From Gammaproteobacteria bacterium (GTDB lineage: Bacteria > Pseudomonadota > Gammaproteobacteria > Burkholderiales > Rhodocyclaceae): DNA of 43,266 nt. Under the pieces are notes generated by a model that was not told the DNA's origin, made no database searches, and saw nothing but the letters and a program-made list of their open reading frames with translations. A program made the translations under genes and the position numbers. Below, piece after piece: positions 33,766-43,266 of this stretch; within the stretch, counting starts at the first letter, position 1, and each line of letters opens with the position of its first letter. The stretch is from assembly GCA_018824085.1 (NCBI GenBank), contig JAHJHI010000048.1, positions 1 through 43,266 of the forward strand, given 5' to 3'.

Positions 33766-34119
33766 TTAGAACTTGAGACCGCCTTCGCGGGCGGCCTCAG
33801 CGAGTGCCTTGATGCGGCCGTGATACTTGAAGCCACCACGGTCAAACGCGACCTGCTCAACACCTTGAGCAAGGGCTCGTTCCGCAATGAGCTTGCCAAC
33901 GAGCGTTGCGGCCTGCACGTTGCCGCCGCTGCTCATCTCTTTGCGCACTGATTCTTCGACCGTCGAGGCGGCCGCGATCACTCGCGTGCCGCAGCCGGAA
34001 TACACCTGCGCGTAGATGTGGCTGTTGCTGCGATGCACGGCAAGGCGTACTGCCTTGAGTTGAGCAATGCGAGCGCGAGTCTGGCGAGAACGGCGCAAGC
34101 GGGATTGATTCTTGTCCAT
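33766..34119 (-). CDS. rplR: 50S ribosomal protein L18
   Basis: The 117-residue 5S rRNA-binding protein starts [20 protein letters not shown]. An in-frame GTG at 34128 is rejected because the AAGG Shine-Dalgarno lies directly against it, whereas it is nine bases from the ATG at 34119. The C-terminal [20 protein letters not shown] is the L18 signature. Confidence 0.96.
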   Translation of the reverse strand: MDKNQSRLRRSRQTRARIAQLKAVRLAVHRSNSHIYAQVYSGCGTRVIAAASTVEESVRKEMSSGGNVQAATLVGKLIAERALAQGVEQVAFDRGGFKYHGRIKALAEAAREGGLKF

Positions 34120-34130
34120 GTTCGTCACCC

Positions 34131-34664
34131 TTACTTCTTCTTGGTCTCTTTGATCACAATCACCTCGTCCGAATACCGGACGCCCTTGCCCTTATAGGGT
34201 TCGGGCTGCCGATAGGCGCGGATCTCTGCAGCAACTTGTCCAACCAGTTGCTTATCCACGCCCTTGATACGGATCTCGGTTTGTGCCGGGGTCTCAACCT
34301 TGATGCCAGCAGGCATCTGATGGACAACCGGATGGGAAAAGCCGAGCGACAGATTGAGCTTGTCGCCCTGCGCCTGTGCCTTGTAACCCACGCCGACCAG
34401 CATCAGCTTCCGCTCGAAGCCCTGGGTGACACCTTGAACCATATTGGCGACGAGCGCGCGCATCGTGCCCGACAACGCCTTGCTGTTGTCGGCCCCTTCA
34501 ATCTGCGCAAAGCGAATCTCGCCACCTTCGATCGCAACCCCAACAGACGGATGCAGAACGCGGTTGATCTGGCCCAGAGGCCCCTTAACCGACAGCTCGC
34601 CCTTGGTCAGCGACACTTCGACCCCCTTGGGGACCGAAACCGGATTCTTTGCAATACGTGACAT
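34131..34664 (-). CDS. rplF: 50S ribosomal protein L6
   Basis: The 177-residue protein begins [20 protein letters not shown], with GAGG nine bases upstream; an earlier in-frame start inside the rpsH end is rejected. The C-terminal motif [20 protein letters not shown] is diagnostic. L6 binds near the sarcin-ricin loop. Confidence 0.97.
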   Translation of the reverse strand: MSRIAKNPVSVPKGVEVSLTKGELSVKGPLGQINRVLHPSVGVAIEGGEIRFAQIEGADNSKALSGTMRALVANMVQGVTQGFERKLMLVGVGYKAQAQGDKLNLSLGFSHPVVHQMPAGIKVETPAQTEIRIKGVDKQLVGQVAAEIRAYRQPEPYKGKGVRYSDEVIVIKETKKK

Positions 34665-34674
34665 GTCTTCGTCC

Positions 34675-35070
34675 TCAGGCCACGATGCAGAGCACTTCAC
34701 CGCCGACCTTCTCGGCGCGGGCCTTGCGATCAGTCATGACACCCCTCGGCGTGGACACAATCGCCACACCAAGGCCGTTCATCACGCGCGGCAGCTCATC
34801 CATTCCGCGATAAACGCGCAACCCCGGACGGCTAATACGCTCAATGCGCTCGATCACCGGCTTGCCGGCGTAATACTTCAGAACCAACTCGAGATCGGCT
34901 TTCGCGCCGTTCTCGCGAACGCTAAAGCCATCGATATAACCTTCAGACTGCAGCACCCCGGCGATCGCTACCTTGACCTTCGAGGACGGCATGACAACAG
35001 AGCCTTTCTGTGCCATTTGTGCATTGCGGATGCGTGTCAGCATGTCCGCAATCGGATCACTCATGCTCAT
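34675..35070 (-). CDS. rpsH: 30S ribosomal protein S8
   Basis: The 131-residue protein starts [20 protein letters not shown] and ends with the conserved [20 protein letters not shown] region. S8 binds the central domain of 16S rRNA and in E. coli represses the spc operon by binding near rplE; that site was not modelled here. Confidence 0.97.
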   Translation of the reverse strand: MSMSDPIADMLTRIRNAQMAQKGSVVMPSSKVKVAIAGVLQSEGYIDGFSVRENGAKADLELVLKYYAGKPVIERIERISRPGLRVYRGMDELPRVMNGLGVAIVSTPRGVMTDRKARAEKVGGEVLCIVA

Positions 35071-35082
35071 CTTGTACCCCTG

Positions 35083-35388
35083 TTACCAACTAGCCTTGAC
35101 CATGCCGGGCACTTCACCCCGGAAGGCCGCTTCACGCAACTTGTTACGGCACAGTCCGAACTTGCGGAACACACCCCTGGGTCGCCCTGTCAGCTCGCAA
35201 CGATTACGCAGACGGGTCGGATTCGCGTTGCGCGGAAGCGCTTGAAGCTTCAAGCGCGCCGACGCCCGATCCTCATCCGAAGCGGACATATCGGCGATGA
35301 CAGCTTCGTATGCAGCCCGCTTCGCCGCATACTTGGCGACCAGCTTTTCGCGTTTCTCTTCGCGGTTTATCAATGACAACTTAGCCAT
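35083..35388 (-). CDS. rpsN: 30S ribosomal protein S14 (zinc-free form)
   Basis: The 101-residue protein is the long, zinc-independent C- form: it lacks the CXXC pairs of the short form. The C terminus [20 protein letters not shown] followed by [21 protein letters not shown] is standard. S14 is a 30S head protein. Confidence 0.97.
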   Translation of the reverse strand: MAKLSLINREEKREKLVAKYAAKRAAYEAVIADMSASDEDRASARLKLQALPRNANPTRLRNRCELTGRPRGVFRKFGLCRNKLREAAFRGEVPGMVKASW

Positions 35389-35395
35389 GGCAACC

Positions 35396-35935
35396 TCAAT
35401 TCTTGAACGGAAATTTGAACGCGGCGAGCAAAGCCTTGGCTTCTTCGTCCGTCTTCGCGGTAGTGGTGATGCTGATATTCATTCCGCGGAGCACGTCGAT
35501 CTTGTCGTACTCGATTTCCGGGAAAATGATCTGCTCTTTAACGCCGACGTTGTAGTTACCCCGCCCGTCAAAGCCTTTGCCGGAAACACCACGAAAGTCA
35601 CGAACGCGCGGCATAGCCACCGATATCAGGCGATCGAGAAACTCGAACATCCGCGGACCACGCAACGTAACCATGCAGCCAATCGGATAACCCTCACGGA
35701 TCTTGAAGCCCGCGATGGCCTTTCGTGCCTTGGTGATAACCGGCTTCTGCCCGGCAATCTTCACCATGTCAGCCACAGCGTGTTCGAGCACTTTCTTGTC
35801 GCCCACCGCTTCGCCAACACCCATGTTCAGCGTAATCTTGGTGATACGCGGAACCTGCATCACCGACTTGTAACCGAAGCGGGTCGTCAACTCACCCATC
35901 ACGGTTTCTTTGTAATAATCCTGCAAGCGCGCCAT
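35396..35935 (-). CDS. rplE: 50S ribosomal protein L5
   Basis: The 179-residue 5S rRNA-binding protein starts [20 protein letters not shown]. Landmarks are [20 protein letters not shown] and [20 protein letters not shown]. It contacts the P-site tRNA elbow. Seven bases separate it from rpsN. Confidence 0.97.
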   Translation of the reverse strand: MARLQDYYKETVMGELTTRFGYKSVMQVPRITKITLNMGVGEAVGDKKVLEHAVADMVKIAGQKPVITKARKAIAGFKIREGYPIGCMVTLRGPRMFEFLDRLISVAMPRVRDFRGVSGKGFDGRGNYNVGVKEQIIFPEIEYDKIDVLRGMNISITTTAKTDEEAKALLAAFKFPFKN

Positions 35936-35973
35936 CGTCGTTCCTTATGCCTTGACCATCAGGGCAAGGCCCA

Positions 35974-36291
35974 TCAGGCCTTAACCAACTCGCCGTTCGA
36001 CTTGAAGAAACGCACCTTGGCGCCATCCTCAAGCGTCTTGATCCCAACGCGATCACCCTTGCTGGTAGCCGGGTTGAACAGCGCAACATTCGAGATATCG
36101 ATCGGCATCTCTTTTTCGACGATACCGCCCTGCTGCCCCTTCATCGGGTTCGGCCGCTGGTGCTTCTTCACACGATTCACACCCTCGACCAGGACGGAAC
36201 GCTCGTCCACACGACGCAGCACCGTACCGCGACGACCGCGATCTTTGCCCGCCAAAACAACAACCTCATCGCCCTTGCGAATCTTTTCCAT
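35974..36291 (-). CDS. rplX: 50S ribosomal protein L24
   Basis: The 105-residue protein starts [20 protein letters not shown], the KOW motif that binds 23S rRNA, and has the core [20 protein letters not shown]. It initiates 50S assembly. A 38-base gap precedes rplE. Confidence 0.97.
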   Translation of the reverse strand: MEKIRKGDEVVVLAGKDRGRRGTVLRRVDERSVLVEGVNRVKKHQRPNPMKGQQGGIVEKEMPIDISNVALFNPATSKGDRVGIKTLEDGAKVRFFKSNGELVKA

Positions 36292-36309
36292 CTGTATCTC
36301 CAGCCAGCC

Positions 36310-36678
36310 TCAGAGGACTTCCGGCGCCAACGACACGATTTTCATGAACCGTTCGCCGCGCAGCTCACGCGTCACCGGCCCGAAGATGCGGGTGCCGATC
36401 GGCTCAAGCTTGTTGTTCAGAAGCACAGCGGCGTTGCCATCAAACTTGACGAGCGAACCATCCGGACGACGCACACCCTTGGCGGTACGAACCACGACAG
36501 CGCTATACACCTCGCCCTTCTTCACACGCCCGCGCGGCGCCGCATCCTTGACAGTGACCTTGATCACATCACCGATACCCGCGTAACGACGCTTGGAACC
36601 ACCAAGCACCTTGATACACATGACAGAGCGCGCACCGGTGTTATCGGCCACGTTAAGCATGGATTGCATCTGGATCAT
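36310..36678 (-). CDS. rplN: 50S ribosomal protein L14
   Basis: The 122-residue protein starts [20 protein letters not shown] and has the [20 protein letters not shown] core and [17 protein letters not shown] end. It is the first gene of the spc operon as defined in E. coli; the 154 bases upstream probably hold a promoter. Confidence 0.97.
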   Translation of the reverse strand: MIQMQSMLNVADNTGARSVMCIKVLGGSKRRYAGIGDVIKVTVKDAAPRGRVKKGEVYSAVVVRTAKGVRRPDGSLVKFDGNAAVLLNNKLEPIGTRIFGPVTRELRGERFMKIVSLAPEVL

Positions 36679-36786
36679 TTAATTTTTTCTCCAACTTGTC
36701 CCGCTCAATTAGCGGTCAGTCTTGGACCCGTCAGGGTGTGAGACGAGCCCAACGAAACCTGTAGGCTCGGTGCAGCAAAGCAAGCG

Positions 36787-36815
36787 ACGATAGCATGCGG
36801 GGAGGCATATTACAA
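36787..36815 (-). promoter_or_regulatory. Candidate sigma-70 promoter of the spc segment (upstream of rplN)
   Basis: In the 154-base rpsQ-rplN gap the minus strand reads TTGTAA-N17-TATCGT, four of six matches in each box with ideal spacing. An overlapping imperfect inverted repeat (GCGGGAGGGC and GCCTCCCCGC) surrounds the -35 box and has no T run, so it is not a terminator. E. coli has its spc promoter in the same gap. The remaining bases up to rplN show no other clear element. Confidence 0.42.
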
Positions 36816-36832
36816 GCCCTCCCGCACAAACA

Positions 36833-37102
36833 TCAAATAATGCGCGCCTGCTCGACGACCTGCGTTACCTTCCACGCCTTCGTGCGGCTGATGGGACGGC
36901 ACTCTTCGATCTCGACCAGATCTCCGGCGTGCGCTTCCAGCCCCTCGACATGCGCGTGATACTTCTTCGAACGCATGATTACCTTGCCATAAAGCGGGTG
37001 CTTGACACGACGCTCGACCAGCACGGTCACGGTCTTGTCCATCTTGTCGCTGACCACACGCCCGACCAGCGTGCGATGGACCTTGTTATTGGTCTCGCTC
37101 AT
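36833..37102 (-). CDS. rpsQ: 30S ribosomal protein S17
   Basis: The 89-residue protein has the OB-fold core [20 protein letters not shown] and [21 protein letters not shown]17 is a primary 16S rRNA binder. It is the last gene of the S10 operon and its start overlaps the rpmC stop by four bases. Confidence 0.97.
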   Translation of the reverse strand: MSETNNKVHRTLVGRVVSDKMDKTVTVLVERRVKHPLYGKVIMRSKKYHAHVEGLEAHAGDLVEIEECRPISRTKAWKVTQVVEQARII

Positions 37103-37293
37103 TTCGCGTTCGCCCTTTCCTGCAGCAACGTACGCACGCGCGCAATGTCGCGGCGAACGGTGTTCAGCTGGGTGGTGTTGGTCAGCTGCTGGGTGGCCTT
37201 CTGCATGCGCAGAGAAAACTGCGCCTTCAGAAGATCCATCAGCTCCTTGTTCAATTCAGCGGCATCTTTAGACCGCAGATCCTTGGCTTTCAT
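37099..37293 (-). CDS. rpmC: 50S ribosomal protein L29
   Basis: The 64-residue helical protein [20 protein letters not shown] with the core [20 protein letters not shown] matches L29, which lies at the tunnel exit near the SRP and trigger factor site. It follows rplP by three bases. Confidence 0.97.
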   Translation of the reverse strand: MKAKDLRSKDAAELNKELMDLLKAQFSLRMQKATQQLTNTTQLNTVRRDIARVRTLLQERANAK

Positions 37294-37296
37294 CGC

Positions 37297-37710
37297 TTAC
37301 CCCAGCTGTCGCACGACAAAGGTGGTCCCGAGCGGAAGCTTCGCAGCTGCCAGGCGAAACGCCTCGCGTGCCAGCGCCTCATCAACGCCGTCCATCTCGT
37401 AAAGCACCTTGCCCGGCTGAATTTCCGCAACCCAATACTCCGGATTGCCCTTGCCGTTACCCATACGCACTTCCGCAGGCTTCTCGGAAATGGGCTTGTC
37501 CGGAAAAATGCGGATCCAGATACGACCACCGCGCTTGATATGTCGCGTCATCGCACGACGAGCAGATTCGATCTGACGTGCAGTCAGCCGGCCGCGCGAC
37601 GTAGCCTTGAGGCCGTACTCGCCAAACGAAACCTTGGTGCCGCGGGTGGCGAGGCCCTTGTTGCGGCCCTTTTGCTCCTTACGATACTTCCTTCTCGCCG
37701 GCTGCAGCAT
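37297..37710 (-). CDS. rplP: 50S ribosomal protein L16
   Basis: The 137-residue protein starts [20 protein letters not shown], with [20 protein letters not shown] and [20 protein letters not shown] in the core. L16 shapes the A-site and is needed for peptidyl transfer. Its first 32 bases overlap the end of rpsC. Confidence 0.97.
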   Translation of the reverse strand: MLQPARRKYRKEQKGRNKGLATRGTKVSFGEYGLKATSRGRLTARQIESARRAMTRHIKRGGRIWIRIFPDKPISEKPAEVRMGNGKGNPEYWVAEIQPGKVLYEMDGVDEALAREAFRLAAAKLPLGTTFVVRQLG

Positions 37711-38536
37711 TGTTAGCTCCTGACTTTCTGACTCGTTTCGAAGTGGACTTCACATCGGCATCGGCCGCGGGAGCACCACCTTCGGGCTTGGCATCGCGCG
37801 CTGCCGGGCGACGACCGGCAGGACGGTTTTCACCATCCGGGCGGCGGCCGTCACGTCGCGGGCGACGCGCGTTGTCGTTCTCTTCAGTGACTGCGGGCGT
37901 TTCGCCCCGGGCAAGCATCTCGCCCTTGTACACCCACACCTTGATACCGATGATGCCGTACGTCGTCTTCGCTTCCGACGTTCCGTAATCAATGTCCGCA
38001 CGCAGCGTGTGCAGCGGAACACGCCCTTCGCGGTACCACTCGCGACGCGCGATCTCGATACCGTTTAGACGGCCCGAGGACATGATCTTGATGCCCTGGG
38101 CGCCGAGACGCATCGCGTTCTGCATCGCACGCTTCATTGCGCGCCGGAACATGATTCGCTTCTCGAGCTGCTGAGCGATGGAATCCGCGATCAGCTGTGC
38201 ATCGATTTCCGGCTTGCGAATTTCTTCAATATTCACGTGAACCGGCACACCCATCATCTTGGCAAGCTGCAGCTTGATGAGCTCGATCTCCTCGCCCTTC
38301 TTGCCGATGACCACACCCGGGCGAGCCGAGAAAATGGTGATGCGCGCGTTCTTCGCCGGCCGCTCGATCACGACACGCCCGACGGAGGCATGTGCAAGCT
38401 TCTTTTTCAGAAACGCGCGAACGGCAAGATCCTGATTGAGCATGCGCGGGAAATCCTTGCTTGAAGCAAACCAGCGCGAAGCCCAATTATGTGTGACCGC
38501 CAGACGGAAGCCGGTCGGATGAATCTTCTGTCCCAT
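37679..38536 (-). CDS. rpsC: 30S ribosomal protein S3 with long basic-acidic tail
   Basis: The 285-residue protein starts [20 protein letters not shown]. The KH domain has [20 protein letters not shown], and the C-terminal domain ends near [14 protein letters not shown]. About 75 further residues follow, low-complexity and rich in Arg, Ala, Pro and Asp ([20 protein letters not shown]), running 32 bases into rplP. E. coli S3 has 233 residues; longer tails are common in betaproteobacteria. S3 forms part of the mRNA entry channel. Confidence 0.97.
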   Translation of the reverse strand: MGQKIHPTGFRLAVTHNWASRWFASSKDFPRMLNQDLAVRAFLKKKLAHASVGRVVIERPAKNARITIFSARPGVVIGKKGEEIELIKLQLAKMMGVPVHVNIEEIRKPEIDAQLIADSIAQQLEKRIMFRRAMKRAMQNAMRLGAQGIKIMSSGRLNGIEIARREWYREGRVPLHTLRADIDYGTSEAKTTYGIIGIKVWVYKGEMLARGETPAVTEENDNARRPRRDGRRPDGENRPAGRRPAARDAKPEGGAPAADADVKSTSKRVRKSGANNAAAGEKEVS

Positions 38537-38541
38537 AACCT

Positions 38542-38871
38542 TCAGTCTCCAACCGTGACGAACACGTGGCAGGTCGGCTTGACAATACGGTTGCCACGCC
38601 CCTTTGCACGAGCAGTGAAGCGCTTGAGCACGACACCCTTTTCCACGTAAATGGTCTTCACCTTGAGGCTGTCGATGTCCGCACCGTCGTTATGCTCGGC
38701 GTTGGCAATCGCGGATTCCACGACCTTCTTGATGATCTTTGCGCCCTTCTTCGGGCTGAAAGCCAGGATGTTCAGCGCCTGGCCCACAGACTTGCCGCGG
38801 ATCAGATCGGCGACCAACCGGCCTTTTTGCACCGACAGGCGCACGCCGCGGAGATTTGCACGGGTTTCCAT
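38542..38871 (-). CDS. rplV: 50S ribosomal protein L22
   Basis: The 109-residue protein [20 protein letters not shown] lines the peptide tunnel through its beta-hairpin (about residues 80-100: [20 protein letters not shown]). The ATG at 38871 is preferred over the one at 38877 because AAGGAG is eight bases from the former and only two from the latter. Confidence 0.96.
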   Translation of the reverse strand: METRANLRGVRLSVQKGRLVADLIRGKSVGQALNILAFSPKKGAKIIKKVVESAIANAEHNDGADIDSLKVKTIYVEKGVVLKRFTARAKGRGNRIVKPTCHVFVTVGD

Positions 38872-38883
38872 AGTCATCGCTCC

Positions 38884-39159
38884 TTACCTCTTGGCTTTCT
38901 TGCCAGCGGTGTGGCCTTTGAACGTACGGGTCAGTGCAAATTCACCGAGCTTATGGCCCACCATGTTTTCCGAGACATACACCGGAATATGCTGGCGACC
39001 GTTGTGAACCGCGATGGTCAGGCCGATGAAATCCGGCAATACGGTCGAACGACGCGACCATGTCTTGATCGGGCGCTTGTCGCTGGACGTGCGTGCCGCA
39101 TCCACCTTGGCCAACAGATGTGCGTCGACGAACGGGCCCTTCTTGATTGAACGTGCCAT
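38884..39159 (-). CDS. rpsS: 30S ribosomal protein S19
   Basis: The 91-residue protein [20 protein letters not shown] has the conserved [20 protein letters not shown] and [20 protein letters not shown]. It works with S13 in the 30S head. Ten bases after rplB. Confidence 0.97.
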   Translation of the reverse strand: MARSIKKGPFVDAHLLAKVDAARTSSDKRPIKTWSRRSTVLPDFIGLTIAVHNGRQHIPVYVSENMVGHKLGEFALTRTFKGHTAGKKAKR

Positions 39160-39169
39160 TGCCTACCTC

Positions 39170-39997
39170 TTATCGCTTGTAACGGCGCTGCACGATCATG
39201 TTGCTCGTGCGCTTGTTGCTGCGGGTGCGGTAGCCCTTCGTCGGCTGACCCCACGGACTGACCGGTACGCGGCCTTCGCCCGTACGGCCTTCACCACCAC
39301 CATGCGGGTGGTCGATCGGGTTCATTGCAGTGCCGCGAACCGTCGGACGGACACCGCGCCAGCGCGTTGCACCCGCCTTGCCAAGCTTGCGCAGGTTGTT
39401 CTCTTCGTTGCCTACTTCACCGATCGTCGCGCGGCACTCGACGTGCACACGCCGGATTTCGCCGGAGCGCAGACGAAGCTGGGCATAGCTGCCTTCGCGA
39501 GCAAGCAACTGCACCGAAGTACCCGCAGCGCGGGCGATCTGCGCACCCTTGCCAGGCATCATCTCGATGCAATGCACGGTGGAACCCACCGGAATATTAC
39601 GCAGCGGCAGAGTGTTGCCAGCCTTGATCGGCGCTTCCGAGCCGCTCATCACCTGCTGGCCGACCACCACGCCCCGCGGAGCGATGATGTAACGGCGTTC
39701 GCCGTCTGCGTAGCACAACAGGGCAATGTGTGCGGAGCGGTTCGGGTCGTATTCAATACGTTCGACCTTCGCAGCGATCCCGTCCTTGTTGCGGCGGAAA
39801 TCGATCACACGGTACTGCTGGCGGTGACCACCACCCTTATGACGGGTCGTGATGTGGCCGTGATTGTTGCGGCCGGCGGTCTTGCTCTGGCTCTGCGTGA
39901 GCGAGTCGACCGGACGGCCCTTGTAAAGACTGGCGTTGACGACCTTGACGACCGCGCGGCGGCCGGCCGAAGTCGGCTTGACTTTGACGAGTGCCAT
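39170..39997 (-). CDS. rplB: 50S ribosomal protein L2
   Basis: The 275-residue protein starts [20 protein letters not shown]. It has [20 protein letters not shown] and, at the C terminus, [20 protein letters not shown] with the conserved histidine near the peptidyl-transferase centre. Its ATG overlaps the rplW stop as TGATG. Confidence 0.98.
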   Translation of the reverse strand: MALVKVKPTSAGRRAVVKVVNASLYKGRPVDSLTQSQSKTAGRNNHGHITTRHKGGGHRQQYRVIDFRRNKDGIAAKVERIEYDPNRSAHIALLCYADGERRYIIAPRGVVVGQQVMSGSEAPIKAGNTLPLRNIPVGSTVHCIEMMPGKGAQIARAAGTSVQLLAREGSYAQLRLRSGEIRRVHVECRATIGEVGNEENNLRKLGKAGATRWRGVRPTVRGTAMNPIDHPHGGGEGRTGEGRVPVSPWGQPTKGYRTRSNKRTSNMIVQRRYKR

Positions 39998-40323
39998 CAG
40001 ACAACCCCTCCTTCAGCAAACTCGATATCCTGGCCCGGCTTGATGCACACAAAGGCCTTCTTCCAGTCGCTGCGACGGCCGAAGCTGCGGCCGAAACGCT
40101 TGGTCTTGCCCTTGACGTTCAACACCTGAACCGAAAGGACTTCAATCTTGTTGTCGCCCTTGCTGAACAGCAGCTCGACTGCAGCCTTGATTTCCGGCTT
40201 GGTCGCATCCGACGCAACCTTGAACACGACCTGGTTATTGCGATCCGCAATAAACGTCGCCTTCTCGGAAATCTGCGGCGCGAGCAGAACCTGCATCAGC
40301 CTTTCCTGCGAAAAGTTGCTCAT
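39997..40323 (-). CDS. rplW: 50S ribosomal protein L23
   Basis: The 108-residue protein [20 protein letters not shown] has the tunnel-exit fold that docks trigger factor and SRP, with [20 protein letters not shown] near the end. The ATG at 40323 is chosen over a GTG at 40329 because GGAG is eight bases from the former. Confidence 0.96.
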   Translation of the reverse strand: MSNFSQERLMQVLLAPQISEKATFIADRNNQVVFKVASDATKPEIKAAVELLFSKGDNKIEVLSVQVLNVKGKTKRFGRSFGRRSDWKKAFVCIKPGQDIEFAEGGVV

Positions 40324-40943
40324 GCCCACATCTCCTCGAATTTGCTCATCGCGTTGCGCGTGATCAGCACCTTGCCGAAGCGAATGAGCGAAAGCGGATC
40401 CGTCTCGTGCGCTTCGAGCACCAGCACGTTGTGCAGGTTGCGCGACGACAGGAAGAGGTTCTCGTCCAGTTCATCGGTGATCACAAGCACTGAATCCAGC
40501 CCCATGTCCTTCAACTTGCTGGACAAGAGCTTGGTCTTCGGCGCATCGATGCTGAAGCTATCCACAACGGCCAGACGATCCTCGCGCGCAAGCTGCGACA
40601 GGATCGATGCAATCCCTGCGCGGTACATCTTGCGATTGACCTTCTGCGAAAAGTTCTCGTCCGGCGAATTCGGGAAGATGCGACCGCCGCCACGCCACAA
40701 CGGGCTCGACGACATACCGGCGCGTGCACGGCCGGTACCCTTCTGGCGCCACGGCTTGCGCGTGGTGTGCTTGACCAGCGTACGGTCCTTTTGCGCACGG
40801 GTGCCCTGGCGCGCATTGGCCTGATAGGCCACGACCACCTGGTGCACGAGTGCTTCGTTGTACTCGCGAGCAAACAACGCATCCGGCGCTTCCACCGTCG
40901 ACGCCTGTTGCCCGGCATCATTCAGAACTTTCAATTCAGCCAT
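40320..40943 (-). CDS. rplD: 50S ribosomal protein L4
   Basis: The 207-residue protein starts [20 protein letters not shown]. It has the extended loop [20 protein letters not shown] that reaches the peptide tunnel, and a C-terminal domain with [20 protein letters not shown]. In E. coli L4 also represses the S10 operon. It overlaps the rplW start by four bases. Confidence 0.97.
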   Translation of the reverse strand: MAELKVLNDAGQQASTVEAPDALFAREYNEALVHQVVVAYQANARQGTRAQKDRTLVKHTTRKPWRQKGTGRARAGMSSSPLWRGGGRIFPNSPDENFSQKVNRKMYRAGIASILSQLAREDRLAVVDSFSIDAPKTKLLSSKLKDMGLDSVLVITDELDENLFLSSRNLHNVLVLEAHETDPLSLIRFGKVLITRNAMSKFEEMWA

Positions 40944-40953
40944 CGCGCTCTCC

Positions 40954-41595
40954 TCAGCCCTTGACCGCCGGCAGGACGATAACGTCACCGCCCTTGGAAC
41001 CCGGAACCGCGCCCTTGATCAGGAGCAGCTGACGGGCTTCGTCGATACGCACGACCACGAGGCCTTGCTGGGTGCGCCTGGCATCACCCAGATGACCCGC
41101 CATACGCTTGCCCGGAAACACGCGCCCCGGGTCCTGCGCCATGCCGATGGAACCCGGTGCGTTGTGCGACACCGAGTTGCCGTGCGACGCACGCTGCGAC
41201 GAGAAGTGGTGACGCTTGATTGCGCCGGCGAACCCCTTGCCGATCGACGTACCGGTCACATCGACCTTCTGGCCGACCGTGAACACCGAAGCAGGGCTGA
41301 TGGTATCGCCCGCCTTGAACTGGCCGAGCTGATCTTCCTGAACGCGAAACTCGCGCAGCACTTCACCGGCTTCAACACCAGCCTTCGCGAAATGACCTGC
41401 GGCGGCTTTGTTCACGCGAGTAGCGCGACGCTTGCCGAAAGCGACCTGCACCGAGGCGTAGCCGTCGGTTTCTGCTGTCTTGATCTGGGTAACGCGATTG
41501 TTCGACACATCCACCACCGTTACCGGGACGGTCTGACCGTCGTCGGTAAAAATGCGCGTCATGCCGACTTTGCGACCCACAAGGCCTAGAGTCAT
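40954..41595 (-). CDS. rplC: 50S ribosomal protein L3
   Basis: The 213-residue protein starts [20 protein letters not shown]; an earlier in-frame start in the leader is rejected. The tip loop [20 protein letters not shown] followed by [16 protein letters not shown] contains the glutamine-methylation region near the peptidyl-transferase centre. It follows a structured 106-base gap after rpsJ. Confidence 0.97.
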   Translation of the reverse strand: MTLGLVGRKVGMTRIFTDDGQTVPVTVVDVSNNRVTQIKTAETDGYASVQVAFGKRRATRVNKAAAGHFAKAGVEAGEVLREFRVQEDQLGQFKAGDTISPASVFTVGQKVDVTGTSIGKGFAGAIKRHHFSSQRASHGNSVSHNAPGSIGMAQDPGRVFPGKRMAGHLGDARRTQQGLVVVRIDEARQLLLIKGAVPGSKGGDVIVLPAVKG

Positions 41596-41609
41596 GTTTT
41601 TCTCCTCAT

Positions 41610-41688
41610 CCTGGTTGCGATTGACCAGGATCCGTTTCAACTGCCACCGGAGGTTCCGGTAACGCTTGCCCGGCAAAAAGAACGCCGG
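41610..41688 (-). other. Three hairpins in tandem between rpsJ and rplC
   Basis: On the minus strand, in transcript order: CCGGC-N9-GCCGG (41670-41688), ACCGGA-ACC-TCCGGT (41646-41660) and CCTGGT-N8-ACCAGG (41610-41629). Each stem is perfect. None is followed by a T run, so they are not terminators. They may stabilise or process the transcript, or take part in L4-type control. Confidence 0.5.
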
Positions 41689-41701
41689 AAAAGACTGCCA
41701 A

Positions 41702-42013
41702 TTACTGAAGCTTGATTTCTACATCCACACCAGCCGGCAGATCGAGCTTCATCAGCGCGTCGACCGTCTTGTCCGTCGGATCGATGATGTCCATCAACCG
41801 TACGTGGGTGCGAATCTCGAACTGGTCACGCGAGGTCTTGTTGACGTGCGGCGAACGCAGCACGTCAAAACGCTCGATACGTGTGGGCAGCGGCACCGGG
41901 CCACGAACAACGGCACCGGTACGCTTCGCCGTATCAACAATCTCGAGGGCGGACTGATCGATCAGACGGTAATCGAATGCCTTGAGACGGATGCGGATTT
42001 TCTGGTTTGTCAT
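41702..42013 (-). CDS. rpsJ: 30S ribosomal protein S10 (NusE)
   Basis: The 103-residue protein [20 protein letters not shown] has the loop [20 protein letters not shown] and the [20 protein letters not shown] stretch. It is a 30S head protein and, as NusE, binds NusB and NusG in antitermination. First gene of the S10 operon, 62 bases after tuf. Confidence 0.97.
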   Translation of the reverse strand: MTNQKIRIRLKAFDYRLIDQSALEIVDTAKRTGAVVRGPVPLPTRIERFDVLRSPHVNKTSRDQFEIRTHVRLMDIIDPTDKTVDALMKLDLPAGVDVEIKLQ

Positions 42014-42042
42014 TGACTGATTCCAAAGAGCGAAAGAGCAAA

Positions 42043-42064
42043 CCGGAGCATTTTCATGCTCCGG
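42043..42064 (-). terminator. Hairpin between tuf and rpsJ, possible attenuator
   Basis: CCGGAGCA-N6-TGCTCCGG is a perfect 8-bp stem with a 6-base loop, 12 bases after the tuf stop. The following minus-strand bases are TTTGCTCTTT, a broken T run, so termination would be partial. It may reduce read-through from tuf to the S10 operon. Confidence 0.55.
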
Positions 42065-42075
42065 GGCACACCAAC

Positions 42076-43266
<1,191 letters not shown>

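Noticed and set aside
36795-36830. Terminator after rpsQ
   Set aside because: The inverted repeat has mismatches and no T run; a promoter is more likely in this gap.

Overview
The window reads as high-GC (about 65-70%) betaproteobacterial chromosome, most like the Rhodocyclales/Methyloversatilis type. The grounds are an intact S10-spc-alpha ribosomal block headed by tuf, a PEP-CTERM surface protein with the PrsT-type TPR protein, a CysB/CysI/DUF934/CysH sulfur operon, and a FixG/CcoG protein. The taxon is an inference from gene content; there is no rRNA in the window.

Layout. 1-4848: a cut-off HMA-like gene, a divergent MocR regulator, an acquired lower-GC orphan gene whose ends look like a PIN nuclease interrupted by a long insertion, a small ABM-fold protein, and ccoG behind a palindromic operator. 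4854-14026 (minus): a ten-gene, tightly overlapping operon. Eight genes are the Nit1C set: MSMEG_0572-like protein, Nit6803-type nitrilase, MSMEG_0568-type radical SAM enzyme, N-acetyltransferase, AIR-synthase-like protein, MSMEG_0565-type glycosyltransferase, MSMEG_0570-like protein and MSMEG_0569-type flavoenzyme. It is extended by an LnmK/Pnap_2097-type acyltransferase-like gene and a second MocR regulator. A sigma-54-like promoter and four CGATCAA repeats lie upstream. This is the most interesting system here: it looks like a nitrogen-responsive pathway making or processing an unknown nitrogenous, probably acylated and glycosylated small molecule.

14328-22073: an MgtC/DUF4010 membrane protein, an Atm1-type ABC exporter ending at a near-perfect bidirectional terminator, a PEP-CTERM protein with a sigma-54-like promoter, PrsT, and a short remnant of a PhoX-type phosphatase. 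22106-27784: a CysB-like regulator divergent from tauE-cysI-DUF934-cysH-cobA, which reduces APS to sulfide and makes the siroheme precursor.

27888-43266 (minus): tuf, the S10, spc and alpha operons through rplQ, closed by an intrinsic terminator. The only break in this conserved block is infA. In its usual place between secY and rpmJ there is only a frameshifted, internally deleted infA remnant, so IF-1 must come from another locus.
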